A stretch of DNA of 64,000 bases from Anaerolineales bacterium (lineage in GTDB: Bacteria > Chloroflexota > Anaerolineae > Anaerolineales > Villigracilaceae), in NCBI GenBank assembly GCA_030583905.1, contig CP129481.1:1674001-1738000 (forward strand), read 5' to 3'. The notes under the pieces are model-generated. The model saw only the letters and a program-made list of their open reading frames with translations, did not search any database and was not told where the DNA came from. Below, piece by piece: positions 7,683 to 15,360 of the stretch. Within the stretch, counting starts at the first letter, position 1. Each line of letters starts with the position of its first letter. The position numbers and the translations under genes are program-made.

Positions 7683-9314
7683 ATGATCCAAATTCAACTC
7701 TCCAACATCACGCTTGTGCTCGGCGCCAAACGCATCTTCGAGAATCTCAACTGGGAGATCCAGCGCGGACAACGCATCGGTCTGATCGGTGCGAATGGCG
7801 CGGGGAAGTCATCGCTGTTCAAACTCATCGAAGGGGAATATGCCCCCGAACTGGGCGGAAGCATCACCCGCGCCCGCCTCGTTACGACGGGATACCTGCC
7901 CCAACAACCCGAACTTGACCTTACGCTGACGGCGCTCGACTCCGCGCTGGAAGGCAATCCGCGCGTGGCGCATGTCCATGCGGAGTTGGAGCGCGTCGAG
8001 AAAAGTTTGGGTGACCCCGAAATCTATGGTGACGGGAAGAAGTTACAACGCGCGCTGGAACGTCAACATGAACTGATCGAAGAATACAACACCCTCGGCG
8101 GTGACTCATATCCCGCACGTGTGCGTGACCTGCTGCTCGGGCTGAGACTCGCTCAAAGTGAACTGACCAAACCCCTCTCCGTGTTAAGCGGCGGACAGAA
8201 GAAACTGGTCGGGTTGGCGCGCCTGTTGCTCGTCAATCCTGATATCTTGCTGTTGGACGAACCGGACAATCACCTTGACCTGCCGGGCAAGGTCTATCTC
8301 GAAAAACTAATCCGTGAATATGATGGCACAGTGGTCATCATCTCGCATGACCGCTATTTGCTGGATGCCGTCGCCACTCACATTGCCGAATTGGAAGATG
8401 GCAAGATGACCGTTTTTGAAGGCGATTACACATCCTACATCAATGATAAGGAAATGCGCCTCGCGCGGCAGGAAGAGTTGTTCCGCGCCCAGCAACACAC
8501 CATCAAACGCCTGCAAGCTGCGATCAAGCGTTTGGAAATTTGGGGCAAGGTGTACGATCAGGAAGACCTTGCGCGCAAAGCCAAGACGATGCAAAAGCGG
8601 CTGGACAAGATGGATAGAGTCGAAAAGCCCATCACCGACCGCAAGCGCATGGACCTTGGACAACTCAACGGTTGGCGCGGCTCGAACAAAGTGCTGGAAC
8701 TGGCGAATATCTCGAAATCGTTCGGTGAAAAAGTGGTGTTCTCGAATCTCAACGAGACTATCTGGCATGGGGAACGTGTCGGGCTAATCGGTGCGAACGG
8801 CGCGGGGAAGTCCGTGCTGTTACGGATGATTTTGGGTCAGGAAATGCCAGATGCGGGCGAAATCAAGATTGGTCCGAGCGTGTCCATTGGACATTACGCG
8901 CAGGAGCATGAGACCCTCGATTTCAACCAAACCCTGCTGGACTCAGTCCGCTATGCGGGTGAGATGAACGAATCCAGAGCGACAGCGTTTTTACTGCGCT
9001 ATCTCTTCACGTACAAGCAGGTCTCGCAAAGAATCGGCGAACTCTCAGGCGGCGAGCGGAGCAGGCTGCAACTCGCGCTTGTCGTGCTCTCTGGTGCGAA
9101 CTTCCTCCTGCTCGATGAACCCACCAATAACCTCGACATCGCCTCCGCTGAAGTGCTCGAAAACGCACTCGAAGATTTCCTCGGCACGGTGTTGATCATT
9201 TCCCATGACCGTTATTTTCTGGATCGAACGGTGGAACGATTATTGGTGATCGAAGACAAGGGATTGAAGGAATATCAGGGTGGGTATAGTGATTATTTGG
9301 AGAAGATTCAGTAG
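7683..9314 (+). CDS. ABC-F family ATP-binding protein (ribosome-associated translation factor type)
   Basis: 543 residues with two ABC ATPase domains and no membrane segment. Domain 1 has Walker A GANGAGKSS, signature LSGGQKK and Walker B ILLLDEPDNHLD; domain 2 has GANGAGKSV, LSGGERS and FLLLDEPTNNLD. Between them lies the charged linker (about 240-320; LARQEELFRAQQHTIKRLQ) that in ABC-F proteins reaches into the ribosomal E/P site. ABC-F proteins resolve stalled ribosomes or give resistance to ribosome-targeting antibiotics; which applies here is not decidable from sequence. The EPDNHLD variant in domain 1 differs from the usual EPTNHLD. The start has a weak AAAGGT SD. The leader ORF and terminator upstream suggest attenuation control. 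Confidence 0.85.
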   Translation: MIQIQLSNITLVLGAKRIFENLNWEIQRGQRIGLIGANGAGKSSLFKLIEGEYAPELGGSITRARLVTTGYLPQQPELDLTLTALDSALEGNPRVAHVHAELERVEKSLGDPEIYGDGKKLQRALERQHELIEEYNTLGGDSYPARVRDLLLGLRLAQSELTKPLSVLSGGQKKLVGLARLLLVNPDILLLDEPDNHLDLPGKVYLEKLIREYDGTVVIISHDRYLLDAVATHIAELEDGKMTVFEGDYTSYINDKEMRLARQEELFRAQQHTIKRLQAAIKRLEIWGKVYDQEDLARKAKTMQKRLDKMDRVEKPITDRKRMDLGQLNGWRGSNKVLELANISKSFGEKVVFSNLNETIWHGERVGLIGANGAGKSVLLRMILGQEMPDAGEIKIGPSVSIGHYAQEHETLDFNQTLLDSVRYAGEMNESRATAFLLRYLFTYKQVSQRIGELSGGERSRLQLALVVLSGANFLLLDEPTNNLDIASAEVLENALEDFLGTVLIISHDRYFLDRTVERLLVIEDKGLKEYQGGYSDYLEKIQ

Positions 9315-9316
9315 GC

Positions 9317-9354
9317 AAAAGGCAGAAAATAAAGCGGGGAAACTCTGCCTTTTT
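9317..9354 (+). terminator. Terminator after the ABC-F gene
   Basis: AAAAGGCAGA (9317-9326) pairs with TCTGCCTTTT (9344-9353), followed by TG. It overlaps the region just after the ABC-F stop codon. Confidence 0.75.
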
Positions 9355-9407
9355 GTAGAATAATGTTTTGCGGAAGACGCCTGACATCCAATTGTGAAAA
9401 TTAGCAC

Positions 9408-9435
9408 TTGAAAATTTGTAAGGTCTGACTATAAT
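9408..9435 (+). promoter_or_regulatory. Promoter of the 9.45 kb leader transcript
   Basis: TTGAAA (9408-9413) and TATAAT (9430-9435) with a 16-base spacer; predicted start about 9442. Confidence 0.7.
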
Positions 9436-9451
9436 GAATTTGACGGACGCA

Positions 9452-9511
9452 ATGATTCGAGAAGCGAACATGGTCGCTTTTCCCACATTTTTCGGGGAAA
9501 CTTCTCGATGA
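9452..9511 (+). CDS. Putative 19-residue Phe-rich leader peptide
   Basis: The ORF encodes MIREANMVAFPTFFGETSR and begins about 10 bases after the predicted transcript start. Three of five residues in FPTFF are Phe. Its stop codon (9509-9511) lies 3 bases before the 5' half of a strong terminator. No good SD is visible. The size, position and overlap with alternative RNA stems fit an attenuation leader peptide, but the downstream genes have no evident link to phenylalanine, so translation is unproven. Confidence 0.35.
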   Translation: MIREANMVAFPTFFGETSR

Positions 9512-9555
9512 GCGAAAAGCGAACCCAGCCGCAGCTGGGTTCGCTTTTATTATTT
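9462..9555 (+). promoter_or_regulatory. Attenuator-like RNA with mutually exclusive stems and a strong terminator
   Basis: Three competing stems can be drawn. AAGCGA (9462-9467) pairs with TCGCTT (9474-9479). TCGCTTTTC (9474-9482) pairs perfectly with GAAAAGCGA (9514-9522). A 15-bp terminator stem runs 9515-9529 with 9534-9548 around CGCA, followed by ATTATTTCT. Because the second stem uses the 5' arm of the terminator it can act as an antiterminator. It precedes the two small zinc-ribbon genes. The alternative is a stand-alone small RNA of about 110 nt. Confidence 0.6.
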
Positions 9556-9645
9556 CTATCTTAGCTTTTCAAGTAAGAAGGAGATGCAAGATAAAACGCC
9601 CCGATAAATCGAAAATAGTTCAAGGGTTTTGAAAGGAGTACCTCT

Positions 9646-9888
9646 ATGTCTTGGCTGGATAGAATGTTTGGCAAAAAATATGACCCTACAAAGTGCATGA
9701 TGTGTGACAAAGAATTAAACTTTGAAACAACGTTTGGCGGCATCAGTTTTGGCGACCAAATATTTGAGAAATTAGAACGAACGGCATACAAATGCCGTAA
9801 TTGCGGGGCGATGATTTGTATGAATTGCGCTAAGATAAGCCGCTGTCGCAAATGTGGTGGAAACACCTTTGATCGCGCCATTGGGTAA
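9646..9888 (+). CDS. Small zinc-ribbon protein, 80 aa
   Basis: 80 residues with four CxxC pairs: CMMC, CRNC, CMNC and CRKC, enough to bind two zinc ions. The first pair sits in a CMMCDKELNFE context, as in small treble-clef or double zinc-ribbon proteins. There is no catalytic motif and I do not recognise the family. SD AAAGGAG lies 8 bases before the ATG. Codon usage is clearly more AT-rich than in the flanking genes (AAA, TTT, ATA codons frequent), which suggests recent acquisition. It is followed closely by another small CxxC gene. Confidence 0.7.
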   Translation: MSWLDRMFGKKYDPTKCMMCDKELNFETTFGGISFGDQIFEKLERTAYKCRNCGAMICMNCAKISRCRKCGGNTFDRAIG

Positions 9889-9907
9889 TATAAAAAGGAG
9901 ATATATC

Positions 9908-10147
9908 ATGGGACGCATTGCGCAACTACAAGTGACATGCAAGCATTGTGGAAAGACAACAAACGTGTACGTCGAAGAAAGCGGCGCATCGAGCGCTAAT
10001 GTTAAATGCGAGCATTGCAAAAAAATCTTTGAGTTCGGCGCTGGTATGTTATACAAACCCATTGGTTATGTTTCAGAAATACCACAATGGGCTAGACTTA
10101 AGGATGACGCAAAAGAAGGTAAAAAATGGTGGGAGTTCTGGAAATAA
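9908..10147 (+). CDS. Small zinc-ribbon-like protein, 79 aa
   Basis: 79 residues from ATG 9908, with AAGGAG 8 bases upstream. Two CxxC pairs (CKHC and CEHC) about 23 residues apart form a single predicted zinc ribbon, followed by a Trp-rich, Lys-rich C-terminus (KKWWEFWK). The function is not recognisable. The 19-base gap to the preceding zinc-ribbon gene and shared AT-rich codon use make the two a likely bicistronic unit that may have arrived together. Confidence 0.65.
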   Translation: MGRIAQLQVTCKHCGKTTNVYVEESGASSANVKCEHCKKIFEFGAGMLYKPIGYVSEIPQWARLKDDAKEGKKWWEFWK

Positions 10148-10206
10148 TTCACGGATTTTGCTGATGGTTAAAATGATAGCCGTTAATAAGTGACTGTCGT
10201 TTTTTC

Positions 10207-11403
10207 TCACTCATACCGAAACCGCATCACTCCAACCCCAAAAAACAGCGCCGCAAAGCCGAGCAGAACGCCTGCTTCGGGGAGAATTTCCACAAGTCCG
10301 CCGTTTCTTAGAACCAAGTCCAGCATGCCCTGCATCGCCCAGGTGGTGGGAAGGATTTTCACGATGTTCTGCACTGCCGCAGGGAACAACTCCAGCGGAT
10401 ACCAGCATCCGCCCAGCAATGCCATCACCATGCCCGCCATGATGCTCAATCCGCTGGCTTGACTTTCGGTCTTGACGAAGGTTCCCATCGCCGTGCCGAT
10501 AGCTCCTGCCGCCAGTGCTGCGCATAGCAAAATGACGAAGAGCGCAGGCAGATCACGTCCCCAGCCAAGTCCCATTACGAAAATGCCAAACAACACCAAC
10601 AGCGACATTTGAATCAATGCCATGAACACCTGTCCCGCAATCGTGCCGAATAGGTAGGTGGCTTTGCTTGTCGGTGTGGTCAGGATGCGGCGTAGCGTTC
10701 CCTGCTGGCGTTCGTATGCGAACAGCGCGGAGATGCCGAACAGCGGAATGAACACCCATGTGATCAACTGTCCCGCCGACGAATTGGCGCGCGGATCATA
10801 CTCCACCTGGTCGGGCGTACTGCCTTCGATCACGGTCACGCGTTCGGGCGCATCCGCCTGTAATGTTTGCGCGAGTTCCAGCGACTCGTTGAAATAGGCT
10901 TGTTCGTCTTCGCGTGATTCGAATGTCCCGCGCGCTTTCGCCTCTTCCAACGCCATGTTTGCCGCACCGATCGAACTGCTCACACGCCGAATGGCGGTCT
11001 GTACCGCCCGTTCCGCGACGGTGGCATTGAGATTATTCGGCTGTTTGCGGAAATCCAACTCCGCTGTGCCGTTTTGGATGGATGCGATGTCCAAGCCTGC
11101 GGGGATGATCAACAGCGACGACGCGCGGCGGGCTTCGAACATCTCCTCCGCTTCTTCCAACGGGAAATATTCGGGTCGCACCGCAGTGGACTTTTCCAAC
11201 TCTGCGAAAATCTCACGCGAAATGGACGTATCCGCCTGATCCACGACGACCAGCCGAATGCGGGTATCTTCGTTTCCCGAGGGAGTCCCGCCCGCAAGCA
11301 GGAAGGTGAAAAATATCGGCAGGATGATGAAGAACAGCAACTCCGACGAACTCGCAAAGCGGATGATCGCGTCCTTCCATGCAATGGTAAATAATTTTTT
11401 CAT
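10207..11403 (-). CDS. ABC-2 type transporter permease (second permease of exporter operon)
   Basis: 398 residues from ATG 11403, which has GGAG 5 bases upstream; an in-frame ATG at 11418 lies before that SD. One N-terminal membrane helix (about 20-40), a large extracytoplasmic domain (to about residue 215) and five to six C-terminal helices follow the YhfG/DrrB-like ABC-2 permease plan. Together with the ATPase at 12842-13786 and permease 11518-12774 it should form a heterodimeric exporter. The substrate is unknown. The gene is last in the operon and is separated from the previous permease gene by a large palindromic repeat. Confidence 0.85.
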   Translation of the reverse strand: MKKLFTIAWKDAIIRFASSSELLFFIILPIFFTFLLAGGTPSGNEDTRIRLVVVDQADTSISREIFAELEKSTAVRPEYFPLEEAEEMFEARRASSLLIIPAGLDIASIQNGTAELDFRKQPNNLNATVAERAVQTAIRRVSSSIGAANMALEEAKARGTFESREDEQAYFNESLELAQTLQADAPERVTVIEGSTPDQVEYDPRANSSAGQLITWVFIPLFGISALFAYERQQGTLRRILTTPTSKATYLFGTIAGQVFMALIQMSLLVLFGIFVMGLGWGRDLPALFVILLCAALAAGAIGTAMGTFVKTESQASGLSIMAGMVMALLGGCWYPLELFPAAVQNIVKILPTTWAMQGMLDLVLRNGGLVEILPEAGVLLGFAALFFGVGVMRFRYE

Positions 11404-11415
11404 GATTGCTCCGTA

Positions 11416-11514
11416 CATGTCATTGCGAGGAGCGCTCTTGCTTGTTGCGACGAAGCAATCTTCTTGTACATGGGATTGCTTCGTCGTCGCTTCGCTCCTT
11501 CTCGCAATGACATG
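11416..11514. repeat. Palindromic intergenic repeat (GTCATTGCGAG/GAAGCAATC type)
   Basis: CATGTCATTGCGAG (11416-11429) and CTCGCAATGACATG (11501-11514) are complementary. Inner arms GCGACGAAGCAATC (11447-11460) and GATTGCTTCGTC (11474-11485) also pair, giving a long imperfect hairpin of about 99 bases. Sequences of this GTCATTGCGAG...GAAGCAATC type are known as dispersed intergenic palindromes in several bacterial phyla. Only one copy is in the window. It sits inside an operon between two permease genes and could modulate their relative expression. Confidence 0.7.
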
Positions 11515-11517
11515 AGA

Positions 11518-12774
11518 CTACTTTGTCACCAAATTCTTCTTCCCGAACAGCACCACCGCGATCACGAACAGGATCAAGCCCATCGTCAGCAGGGCAGTGA
11601 TCGGCGTGGAAAGATGCGGAAGCGTCCCGCCGAGCGCGAGGGTCGTAAATCCATCCAACGCCCAGGCATTCGGTGTGATCTTGCTGACCATCTGCACAAC
11701 GGGCGGCATCATCTCAAGGCTGATAAAACTTCCGCCGAGAATGCCGAAGATCAACATGATCGCCGAGCCGACGCTGGCAACCTGCCCCGGCGTGCGTGCG
11801 ATGGCGGTGATGAACATGCCCCAGCCCGACGCGCCGAACACAGCGGCGAGCACCAGAACCAGCACGCCAAGCGGGTCGCCCCATTTCAATTGGAAGAGCA
11901 GGGTGGTCGCGCCGATCAGGATCAGCATTTGCGCCACGCCCGTCAGGAAAATGCCGAAGACCTTGCCGCCCAAAATTTGCGCGGCTTGTGTCGGTGAGAC
12001 GAGCAAACGCGGCAACGTGCCTTGCGCTTTTTCGGCAAGGATCGAACGCCCGCCGTACGTGACCGTGAACATCAGGAACATCAACGCCATGCCCGGCGCG
12101 AGATACGCCAGCACATCGAACTCCACGGCTTCGGCTTCGTTCGTGTCGGTGTTGAGTTTTATCGCCAGCGTTTCGCTGCTGGGACTGTCTTCCAATCGTT
12201 CAGCCATCTCCATGCCCGCCTGCTCGCCCTCCTGCGGTGAGATGCGCCCGCTCATGATCATCTGAACGATCGATGTCTGTCCGCTGATGCGCCCCTCCTC
12301 GATGCGGCTGATAAATTCATCCACGATGGATTTGACAATGCCCGCGCCTGTCGGTCGTGCAGGGTTCGCATACACTTCGATTTTCAGCGCTTCGGGTTCT
12401 TCGTCGAAGGCTCCCTGCTGCGGGATGACACTGCGCGTGAATCCTGCCGGGATGATGATCGCCGCGGCGGCGGTGTCTTCGTCAATGGCTTTGCGCGCCG
12501 CCTCTGGACTTTCGCTCAGAGTTGGTTCGACCAATCCAGCCAGTTCTTCGCCTGTAAAGACTTCCTCAAGCGCGTTCCCCAATTGCTCCTTGTCCAAGTT
12601 GACGATGATGACGGGAATATCGGAAATCCCCGTTGAACTTCCGCTGAACCGCCCTGTCACCAGCCCCATACCCAGTGTGAGCAGGAACGGCGCCAGCAGC
12701 ATCAGGATCAATGCCGCGCGGTCACGGAAGATGATTTTCAGGTCTTTGATGCCGATGATGAATAGTTTGAGCAT
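11518..12774 (-). CDS. ABC-2 type transporter permease (first permease of exporter operon)
   Basis: 418 residues. The N-terminal helix (about 20-40), the long external domain (about 41-225) and about five C-terminal helices repeat the plan of its neighbour, with which it is clearly paralogous. It begins 67 bases after the ATPase gene on the same strand. The protein likely forms the membrane channel with the permease at 10207-11403 and is energised by the DrrA-like ATPase. The substrate cannot be inferred; related systems export drugs, lipids or antibiotics. Confidence 0.85.
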   Translation of the reverse strand: MLKLFIIGIKDLKIIFRDRAALILMLLAPFLLTLGMGLVTGRFSGSSTGISDIPVIIVNLDKEQLGNALEEVFTGEELAGLVEPTLSESPEAARKAIDEDTAAAAIIIPAGFTRSVIPQQGAFDEEPEALKIEVYANPARPTGAGIVKSIVDEFISRIEEGRISGQTSIVQMIMSGRISPQEGEQAGMEMAERLEDSPSSETLAIKLNTDTNEAEAVEFDVLAYLAPGMALMFLMFTVTYGGRSILAEKAQGTLPRLLVSPTQAAQILGGKVFGIFLTGVAQMLILIGATTLLFQLKWGDPLGVLVLVLAAVFGASGWGMFITAIARTPGQVASVGSAIMLIFGILGGSFISLEMMPPVVQMVSKITPNAWALDGFTTLALGGTLPHLSTPITALLTMGLILFVIAVVLFGKKNLVTK

Positions 12775-12790
12775 GATATTTCCTGTATTG

Positions 12791-12841
12791 CGATATTCGA
12801 TACTCGTTATTCGGGTACGAAGATCGAATTATCGAATATCG
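12791..12841. repeat. Inverted repeat in the ATPase-permease spacer
   Basis: CGATATTCGAT (12791-12801) and ATCGAATATCG (12831-12841) are exact complements 29 bases apart. It may be a processing or partial termination hairpin; there is no T run after it on the minus strand. Confidence 0.45.
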
Positions 12842-13786
12842 TCAATCGCGCAGAGCGCGCCCCGTGAGATGCAAAAACACCGCTTCCAAATTCGGCTCGC
12901 GGATGTCAATCGAATAGATTTTGATCCCGCGCTCATTGGCTTTTGTCACGGCGGGAGCGAGCACGTCCTTTGCGGATGGCGTGATGACCGAAATCTCATG
13001 GTTGATGGCATTGGCTTCCAGCACACCGTCCACGCCTTTCAACGCGGACACCAGCGCTTCGGGGTCTTCGTTCTCGCTGATGTGCAGCACCAGCGTTTCC
13101 GTCTGCCCGACCTGTTTGGTGAGCTCCTTTTGCGTGCCGAGTGCGATCAACTCACCGTGGTCGATGATGCCGACGCGGTGCGAGAGTTCCTCGGCTTCTT
13201 CCATATAATGCGTGGTGTACAGGACGGTCATGCCCTGTTTGTTGAGGTCTTTCACCGTGTCCAGGATGGCGCGGCGTGATTGCGGGTCAATGCCGACGGT
13301 GGGTTCGTCCATGAAGAGCAGCTTGGGTTTGTGGAGCAAGCCCACCCCAATGTTGACGCGGCGCTTCATCCCGCCTGAGTAGGTTTTGACTCGGTCCTTG
13401 GCTTTGTCCACTAAACCGATCTGCTCCAGCACTTCGTCCACGCGCGCGGTGAGCGATTTGCCGCTCAAGCCGTACATCTGCCCCCAAAAGACCAGGTTTT
13501 CGCGTGCGGTCAGGTCTTCGTACAGCGCGATTTCCTGCGGAACGATGCCGATGGCATTGCGTACCGCCATGGGATGCTGTTTCACGGAGTGACCCGCAAT
13601 GGTCGCATCGCCCGATGTCGGCGCGTATAGCGTGGAAAGCATCGAGATGGTGGTCGTCTTCCCCGCCCCATTCGGACCCAGCAGGCTGAAGATTTCGCCT
13701 TCCTTGATGTCGAACGAAATGCCTTTCACGGCGGTGAAATCGCCATATTTTTTAACCAGGTCTTTTACTTCGAGAATGTTTTGCAT
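12842..13786 (-). CDS. DrrA-like ABC transporter ATP-binding protein
   Basis: 314 residues. Walker A GPNGAGKTTT, signature YSGGMKRR, Walker B LLFMDEPTVGID and the H-loop TTHYMEEAEEL are all intact. The C-terminal 80 residues match the extension found in daunorubicin-resistance-type (DrrA) ATPases. SD AAGGAG lies 7 bases before the ATG. It follows the ATP-grasp-like gene by 24 bases and precedes the two permease genes, so the four genes probably form one operon. It should power export through the two ABC-2 permeases. Confidence 0.9.
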   Translation of the reverse strand: MQNILEVKDLVKKYGDFTAVKGISFDIKEGEIFSLLGPNGAGKTTTISMLSTLYAPTSGDATIAGHSVKQHPMAVRNAIGIVPQEIALYEDLTARENLVFWGQMYGLSGKSLTARVDEVLEQIGLVDKAKDRVKTYSGGMKRRVNIGVGLLHKPKLLFMDEPTVGIDPQSRRAILDTVKDLNKQGMTVLYTTHYMEEAEELSHRVGIIDHGELIALGTQKELTKQVGQTETLVLHISENEDPEALVSALKGVDGVLEANAINHEISVITPSAKDVLAPAVTKANERGIKIYSIDIREPNLEAVFLHLTGRALRD

Positions 13787-13810
13787 GGTTTCTCCTTGTT
13801 TAGTCTGTGC

Positions 13811-14734
13811 CTATTTACGCAAAAAGTCAACAGGTGGTTTCAATTTATTGCTTCCGCTCTCTTCCTTTGCGATTTTCACGAGTTGTTTTGCAATGTTTTC
13901 TATAATTTCATCAGGCACACCGTCCATTGCCTGAGATTGAACGCGCGTATCGATCTCATCATTGACATAATCCACGACGATGAATTCGTCAGCCAGAGCG
14001 ATTTCCGTGGAGAACCAATCCAGCTTGCAGATGGATGCGATGCGCTTCGTGACGTCCTGCAAGTTGGTTAAGCCGATCCGTGCCTCTTCCTCCGCTGTGA
14101 CCTTCGCATAGACGTACGTGTGTGGATTCCACCAACTCGAATACGCCTCTCCATTCGCGTAAAAGACGCGGAACCAGGCGGGTTTCTCGTCAATGACGCG
14201 CGGCGCAACGTGTGCCTGCACGAGATATTTCTGCTCGGGGAATTCCATGCGTGCTTTCAATATCTCGCCCACGGAATTTGCACCGAGAATAACACCCGCC
14301 CCCCCTCCTCCGTTCGACGGTTTGATAACGAAATTCATGCCCAGCGGTGCCAGGTCAATGGGTGGGATGACGGGTTGTTCGAGAAACGGCGGGAGCAGGA
14401 TGGTGTGCGGCGTGTGCAATCCTGCGCTGATCAGTTCGAGATGCATCGTCGCCTTGTCTTCCGACCATGCCGAAACCTCGGCGGGATTAATGCGCCGTGC
14501 GCCAAATTCCTTTGCCCAGCGGGGGATCGGGTCAAAGGTTGCGTCACCCTGTCCGCGATGAAGTAGGGTTTTGAAGGTCGTCGCCCCCTTGTACAGTGCA
14601 GTAATTGATTCGAGCAGGTTGTCCGGCTTGATCTGCCAGAGCGAGAGTCCTTCCTCGAGGCAGGCGTGTTCGACCATGCCTGCGAAGACATCGTCGTATT
14701 CCCAGTACCAGGGCAGGCATAGATCATGGCGCAT
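13811..14734 (-). CDS. ATP-grasp-like protein
   Basis: 307 residues from ATG 14734 (the frame also opens at 14758). The segment MNFVIKPSNGGGGAGVI looks like the glycine-rich ATP-binding loop of ATP-grasp ligases, and DEFIVVDYVNDEID near the end resembles the metal-binding strand. The N-terminal third (MRHDLCLPWYWEYDDVF) is unlike named ligases. A ligase, for example joining amino acid or peptide units, is the best guess; the substrate is not known. The start codon is exactly 7 bases downstream of TATAAT and has no SD, so the mRNA is probably leaderless. It heads the ABC exporter operon. Confidence 0.6.
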   Translation of the reverse strand: MRHDLCLPWYWEYDDVFAGMVEHACLEEGLSLWQIKPDNLLESITALYKGATTFKTLLHRGQGDATFDPIPRWAKEFGARRINPAEVSAWSEDKATMHLELISAGLHTPHTILLPPFLEQPVIPPIDLAPLGMNFVIKPSNGGGGAGVILGANSVGEILKARMEFPEQKYLVQAHVAPRVIDEKPAWFRVFYANGEAYSSWWNPHTYVYAKVTAEEEARIGLTNLQDVTKRIASICKLDWFSTEIALADEFIVVDYVNDEIDTRVQSQAMDGVPDEIIENIAKQLVKIAKEESGSNKLKPPVDFLRK

Positions 14735-14740
14735 ACGATG

Positions 14741-14769
14741 ATTATAAAGTACGGGCAAGGCTGGTACAA
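14741..14769 (-). promoter_or_regulatory. Minus-strand leaderless promoter of the ATP-grasp/ABC operon
   Basis: On the minus strand TTGTAC (complement of 14764-14769) and TATAAT (complement of 14741-14746) are 17 bases apart. The predicted start coincides with ATG 14734. Confidence 0.75.
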
Positions 14770-14770
14770 T
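14765..14770 (+). promoter_or_regulatory. Plus-strand -10 element for the FKBP gene, overlapping the divergent promoter
   Basis: TACAAT (14765-14770) lies 30 bases before the FKBP ATG. It occupies almost the same bases as the -35 of the divergent minus-strand promoter, so the two polymerases would compete. Confidence 0.5.
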
Positions 14771-14800
14771 GGACGCAATAATTTGCGAAAGGAAAATAAT

Positions 14801-15292
14801 ATGGGCAAAGATACAGTACAGGACGGCGTGGTCGTCTCGATGGATTACAAATTAACCGTGGATGGGCAGGTTCTCGATTCATCCGACGAGGCGGGTCCGC
14901 TGCAATTTCTGGCAGGGTACGGGAATATCATCCCCGGGCTGGAGCAGGAAATGATGGGGATGAAGATCGGTGACAGCAAGGATGTGACCGTTCAGCCCGA
15001 ACACGGCTATGGCGAATTCGACGATGAAGCCTTTATGGATGTGCCGCGCGGCGAATTCCCGAGCGACCTGCCGCTGGAAGAAGGGCTGGAACTCCACGTC
15101 ACCGATGAGGACGGCAATCATCAGGCGGCGTATGTCGCCAGTTTTGATGACAAGACTGTGAGATTGGACTTCAACCACCCGCTGGCGGGTGCGGTCCTGA
15201 ACTTCCATGTAAAAGTGATTGCCCTGCGTGATCCGACCGAAGAAGAACTGGATCACGGTCACGTCCACGAAGGGGATGGACACCACCATTAA
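14801..15292 (+). CDS. SlyD-like FKBP-type peptidyl-prolyl isomerase
   Basis: 163 residues from ATG 14801 (AGGA SD 7 bases upstream). The order FKBP part 1 (VVSMDYKLTVDGQVLDSS), catalytic loop (LQFLAGYGNIIPGLEQEMMG), inserted IF chaperone domain (about 70-120), FKBP part 2 (VRLDFNHPLAGAVLNFHVKV) and a His-rich tail (HGHVHEGDGHHH) is that of SlyD. SlyD combines prolyl isomerisation with chaperone activity and, through the tail, nickel or zinc binding. The protein is cytoplasmic, with no signal peptide. Confidence 0.9.
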   Translation: MGKDTVQDGVVVSMDYKLTVDGQVLDSSDEAGPLQFLAGYGNIIPGLEQEMMGMKIGDSKDVTVQPEHGYGEFDDEAFMDVPRGEFPSDLPLEEGLELHVTDEDGNHQAAYVASFDDKTVRLDFNHPLAGAVLNFHVKVIALRDPTEEELDHGHVHEGDGHHH

Positions 15293-15302
15293 GGAATAAA
15301 AG

Positions 15303-15317
15303 TGACAGTCACTGTCA
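15303..15317. repeat. Short palindrome after the FKBP gene
   Basis: TGACAGTCACTGTCA is an odd-length palindrome directly after the FKBP stop codon. It may be a decayed hairpin; no function is assigned. Confidence 0.3.
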
Positions 15318-15327
15318 GGCAGAATGC

Positions 15328-15360
15328 AACAACTCTCATTCCGAGAGTTGTTGTCGTTTT
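15328..15360 (+). terminator. Terminator after the FKBP gene
   Basis: CAACAACTCTC (15328-15338) pairs with GAGAGTTGTTG (15343-15353), followed by TCGTTTT. It overlaps the end of the convergent DedA gene. Confidence 0.75.
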
